Source: CAZNLS01 sp964573895
GTDB lineage: Bacteria > Acidobacteriota > Aminicenantia > UBA2199
Assembly: GCA_964573895.1 (NCBI GenBank)
Contig: CAZNLS010000116.1
Location: 1-7,513 of the forward strand
Length of the DNA: 7,513 nt
Direction of reading: 5' to 3'
In this document: positions 5,563 to 7,513 of the stretch, piece by piece
Numbering within the stretch: the first letter of the stretch is position 1
Layout of the letters: each line of letters opens with the position of its first letter
Made by a program: the position numbers and the translations under genes
The notes under the pieces: generated by a model
Told to the model about the DNA's origin: nothing
Databases searched by the model: none
What the model saw: the letters and a program-made list of their open reading frames with translations, nothing else

Positions 5563-6589
5563 ATTTTAACTCCTTGAATACTTCTTTCATTTTACCCAAT
5601 TCTGCAGAAATTTTCTCTAAAACATTTCCCGAAACAAATTTCTTACCGAGAATTATAGCATTTTTTATCGCTTTTTCACTCGATTTCCCATGCCCGATAA
5701 TTACAAGTCCTTTAACACCGAGAAGAAGCGCTCCTCCATATTCGGAATAATCCAGCCTTTTTTTTACTCTTTTAAGGGAACTTTTCAGGAAGAAAAATCC
5801 CAATTTTGATAATATCCCTGATGTGATTTCTCTGTCAAGCATAGAAAGCATTGTATCAACAACTCCTTCCGATACTTTAAGGGCAACATTTCCCGTGAAC
5901 CCATCTGTTATAATCAGGTCTGCATCACCCGCATATACATCCCGGCCTTCAATATTACCAATATAGTTGATATCCATTTTCTCAAGAATTGGATGAGTTC
6001 TCTTTATCAGACTATTACCCTTTCCATTCTCTTCACCGATATTCATCATGGCAATCCTGGGATTTTTTTTCCCGTAAACATTCTCCAAAAAAACTTTTCC
6101 CATAAGGGCGAACTGAACCATATTTCTGGGCTTGGGATCAACATTTGCACCAACATCCATTAATAATGAGCTGCCTTTCAGGGTTGGAAGCATGAGAGCA
6201 AGTGCCGGCCTGTCAATCTCTTCAATCGGACCGAGAACATTCTTAGATATTGCCATAACGGCACCTGTATTTCCAGCGGAAAACATAGCCTGGGCACCCT
6301 TTTTTTTAACCAGGTCAAGCCCAATCTTAACAGATGTCTCATTCCGCTTTTTCCAGTATGAAAAAAAATGCTCCTTCATAGAAATTGATTCTTTTGCATT
6401 CAAAATTTCAAGGTGTGAGTAATCCCGGAGCATATGCTTTTTTAACTCTTTTTTTATGACTTTCTCCTTTCCTACAAGAACAATAACGGGGGAATCTTCA
6501 CAATTATCTTCAATTAAATAGTCAACAACACCCTTGATTACAACATCCGGGGCGCCATCTCCGCCCATTGCATCTACAGCAATTTTCAT
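5555..6589 (-). CDS. plsX: Phosphate acyltransferase PlsX (acyl-ACP:phosphate acyltransferase)
   Basis: PlsX converts acyl-ACP and phosphate to acyl-phosphate, the acyl donor for PlsY in glycerol-3-phosphate acylation. It is a peripheral membrane enzyme. The 344-residue length is normal. Visible family blocks are the N-terminal MKIAVDAMGGDGAP (residues 1-14), S-A-G-N-T-G-A (104-110), D-V-G-A-N-V-D (145-151), D-G-F-T-G-N-V-A-L-K (229-238), and the C-terminal Y-G-G-A-L-L-L-G with G-H-G-K-S-S (284-304). Residues 71-83 are somewhat unlike the common version of that segment. There is no strong ribosome site before the ATG. The gene starts 7 bp after rpmF stops, so translation is probably coupled. 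Its TGA stop overlaps the fabG start region by 8 bp. fabH and fabD, often next after plsX, are missing. Confidence 0.96.
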   Translation of the reverse strand: MKIAVDAMGGDGAPDVVIKGVVDYLIEDNCEDSPVIVLVGKEKVIKKELKKHMLRDYSHLEILNAKESISMKEHFFSYWKKRNETSVKIGLDLVKKKGAQAMFSAGNTGAVMAISKNVLGPIEEIDRPALALMLPTLKGSSLLMDVGANVDPKPRNMVQFALMGKVFLENVYGKKNPRIAMMNIGEENGKGNSLIKRTHPILEKMDINYIGNIEGRDVYAGDADLIITDGFTGNVALKVSEGVVDTMLSMLDREITSGILSKLGFFFLKSSLKRVKKRLDYSEYGGALLLGVKGLVIIGHGKSSEKAIKNAIILGKKFVSGNVLEKISAELGKMKEVFKELKYV

Positions 6590-6596
6590 AAACAGA

Positions 6597-6779
6597 TTAT
6601 ACTTCTTCTGCTTCGGTTACCTGTTTTTTGTCGTAATATCCGCAGCTTTTGCAAACTCTGTGTGGAAGTTTCGGTTCATTGCACTGTGGGCACAGAGAGA
6701 GACCTTCTACCTTAAGAAAATGGTGGGATCTTCTTTTATTTTTTCTCTGATGCGAATGTCTTCTTTTCGGTAAAGCCAT
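6597..6779 (-). CDS. rpmF: 50S ribosomal protein L32
   Basis: A 60-residue L32, the usual length for the family. The N-terminus MALPKRRHSHQRKNKRRSHH is the basic RNA-binding stretch typical of L32 (commonly M-A-V-P-K-R-R-x-S). Two CxxC pairs follow (Cys30/Cys33 and Cys43/Cys46), so this is the zinc-binding form and not the Cys-less paralogue seen in some bacteria under zinc limitation. The C-terminal tail is acidic. L32 belongs to the large ribosomal subunit. The GAGGTG ribosome site lies within the end of yceD, and the gene ends 7 bp before plsX, matching the widespread yceD-rpmF-plsX order that links ribosome and membrane lipid synthesis. Confidence 0.96.
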   Translation of the reverse strand: MALPKRRHSHQRKNKRRSHHFLKVEGLSLCPQCNEPKLPHRVCKSCGYYDKKQVTEAEEV

Positions 6780-6782
6780 ATT

Positions 6783-7295
6783 TCACCTCTTTATTTTATC
6801 AAACAAAAGTTTGACATCCTGTGTAGTGTTCTCACATTTACATATCTCATTATTCAGATTTATTCCGCAATTGGGACAAATCCCCTTACAATCAGGCCCA
6901 CAGGATGGGTTTATAGGAATAAACAGATTGATCTGTTCAAGGAGAACCCTCTTCAGATCTATCTCATCTCCCTCATAAAAAATATATTCAAGTTCCTCAT
7001 TTTTCAGACCGGAACCTTCCAACCCGGTAAATTCCGAAGGGAAAAAGATAATATCGAAATCGGAATTTATCCGGTAATCATACATCTCAAGACATTTAAC
7101 ACAACGGAGAAAGATCCTGGTTCTGACCTTCCCCCTGGCTTGAATTTTATCCTCCTCAAGTTTTTTGAAATTAATTGAAAAGCTTATTTCATCATTGAAG
7201 TAGGAATCATCTTCTATAAGGAAGGAATCATCGGGAGTAAGACTGTCCTCCAGATAAAGACCGTTTTTTTTTATTTCATTAACATCAAGTTTCAT
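6783..7295 (-). CDS. yceD: YceD/DUF177 family protein
   Basis: A 170-residue protein of the DUF177 family, which is typically encoded immediately before rpmF; YceD has been linked to 23S rRNA and 50S subunit biogenesis, but its biochemical role is not settled. Family features visible are the R-C-V-K-C pair (Cys65, Cys68), the acidic Y-E-G-D-E-I-D-L segment (107-114), and a Cys-rich tail with Cys132, Cys136, Cys140, Cys143, Cys152 and Cys154, including C-K-G-I-C-P-N-C-G followed by N-L-N. The Cys spacing suggests zinc binding, as in other Cys-rich members. It has no signal peptide or membrane helix, so it is cytoplasmic. The ATG start has only a weak upstream ribosome site (GCGGAAA) but is the natural family start. 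It is the first gene of the operon, and its last codons contain the GAGGTG ribosome site of rpmF, 3 bp downstream. Confidence 0.85.
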   Translation of the reverse strand: MKLDVNEIKKNGLYLEDSLTPDDSFLIEDDSYFNDEISFSINFKKLEEDKIQARGKVRTRIFLRCVKCLEMYDYRINSDFDIIFFPSEFTGLEGSGLKNEELEYIFYEGDEIDLKRVLLEQINLFIPINPSCGPDCKGICPNCGINLNNEICKCENTTQDVKLLFDKIKR

Positions 7296-7329
7296 TATTT
7301 TTTCCGCAAAAACTGTTTAGATAAGCGTA

Positions 7330-7358
7330 TTTTTAACATATTTCACAATTTTAGTCAA
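7330..7358 (-). promoter_or_regulatory. Putative sigma-70-type promoter of the yceD-rpmF-plsX-fab operon
   Basis: On the minus strand a TTGACT box (7353-7358) is followed after 17 bp by TAAAAA (7330-7335). The first matches 5 of 6 consensus bases and the second 4 of 6. It falls in the 79-bp gap between miaB and yceD and predicts a leader of about 28 nt before the yceD start. I see no clear inverted repeat over it and no match I recognise to a FapR-type operator. Confidence 0.5.
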
Positions 7359-7374
7359 GGCTGGAAGAGGCTTG

Positions 7375-7513
7375 TCAGTCCGGCTCAGGCAATTCAACTC
7401 CCGAGAGTGAATACGGGCCGAATCCGGTTATTTTCACTTTCAAAAATGTTCCCTTTTTTGCCGCTGAGTTGAAATTTATCACTTTATAAGTCTCACTACG
7501 TGCGAGGCAGGAT
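7375..7513 (-). CDS. miaB: tRNA-2-methylthio-N6-dimethylallyladenosine synthase MiaB, C-terminal end (partial)
   Basis: Only the last 45 codons and the TGA stop are present; the gene runs off the right edge. The readable tail contains ARSETYKVINF, then KKGTFLKVKITGFGPYSLSG. This fits the RNA-binding TRAM domain that ends MiaB proteins, where a G-R-T-x-x-x-K-V-V-N-F strand precedes a V-x-V-x-I-T strand and an S-L-x-G turn. MiaB is a radical-SAM iron-sulfur enzyme that methylthiolates i6A37 in tRNAs reading UNN codons. The related enzymes MtaB and RimO have different tail patterns, so MiaB is preferred, but the catalytic part is not visible. The usual Gly-Arg-Thr start of this strand reads Ala-Arg-Ser here. 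The stop lies 79 bp upstream of yceD, with no clear terminator between them, so some read-through into the fatty acid operon is possible. Confidence 0.75.
   Translation of the reverse strand, partial: SCLARSETYKVINFNSAAKKGTFLKVKITGFGPYSLSGVELPEPD

Noticed and set aside
5120..5569. 149-codon plus-strand frame opposite fabG
   Set aside because: It is an antisense shadow of a confidently identified gene, with no ribosome site or family features. The 133-codon plus frame at 2695-3096 opposite the SDR gene is rejected for the same reason.
7355..7376. CAAGGC...GGCTTG inverted repeat as a terminator after miaB
   Set aside because: Only about four bases pair at the ends, the inner part does not fold, and no T-tract follows.

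Overview
The window looks like a piece of a bacterial chromosome of low GC content, and every gene I can support lies on the minus strand. It reads from the 3' end of a miaB-like tRNA methylthiotransferase gene (right edge) through a core fatty acid and phospholipid operon, then through a set of small accessory genes (left half). The type II fatty acid genes, PlsX and the zinc-ribbon form of ribosomal protein L32 indicate a bacterium. I cannot name the phylum from sequence alone. A run of exactly 100 N flanked by an exact 55-bp direct repeat indicates a draft, probably metagenomic, assembly.

Right half, 7513 down to 3255: the C-terminal TRAM-like end of MiaB is followed by a plausible sigma-70-type promoter at 7330-7358. 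A tight operon follows: yceD (DUF177), rpmF (L32), plsX, fabG, acpP, fabF, with gaps of 3, 7, -8, 14 and 4 bp. PlsX makes acyl-phosphate for phospholipid synthesis. AcpP carries the growing chain, FabF condenses and FabG reduces. fabH and fabD, which commonly sit between plsX and fabG, are absent. A modest stem-loop with a short T-tract closes the operon.

Left half, 3159 down to 1: a strong promoter-like element (TTGAAA, 17 bp, TATAAA) precedes a second transcription unit: an SDR oxidoreductase, a three-helix membrane protein of unknown function, an isoprenylcysteine-methyltransferase-like membrane enzyme and a DUF1059 protein. A DUF4386 six-helix membrane protein follows after 158 bp. Downstream of it lies a 34-codon fragment that looks like the N-terminus of a second DUF4386 protein, cut off by a stop codon inside its first membrane helix.

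The main correction offered here is that the SDR gene is not broken. Collapsing the duplicated 55-mer and the N run joins its two halves in frame, giving a 236-residue protein with a sensible C-terminus that ends in a GTGA overlap with the next gene. A straight read-through of the window gives a false, frame-shifted tail. I found no CRISPR array, insertion sequence, tRNA or rRNA, and no convincing new system; the accessory gene set is the least explained part.
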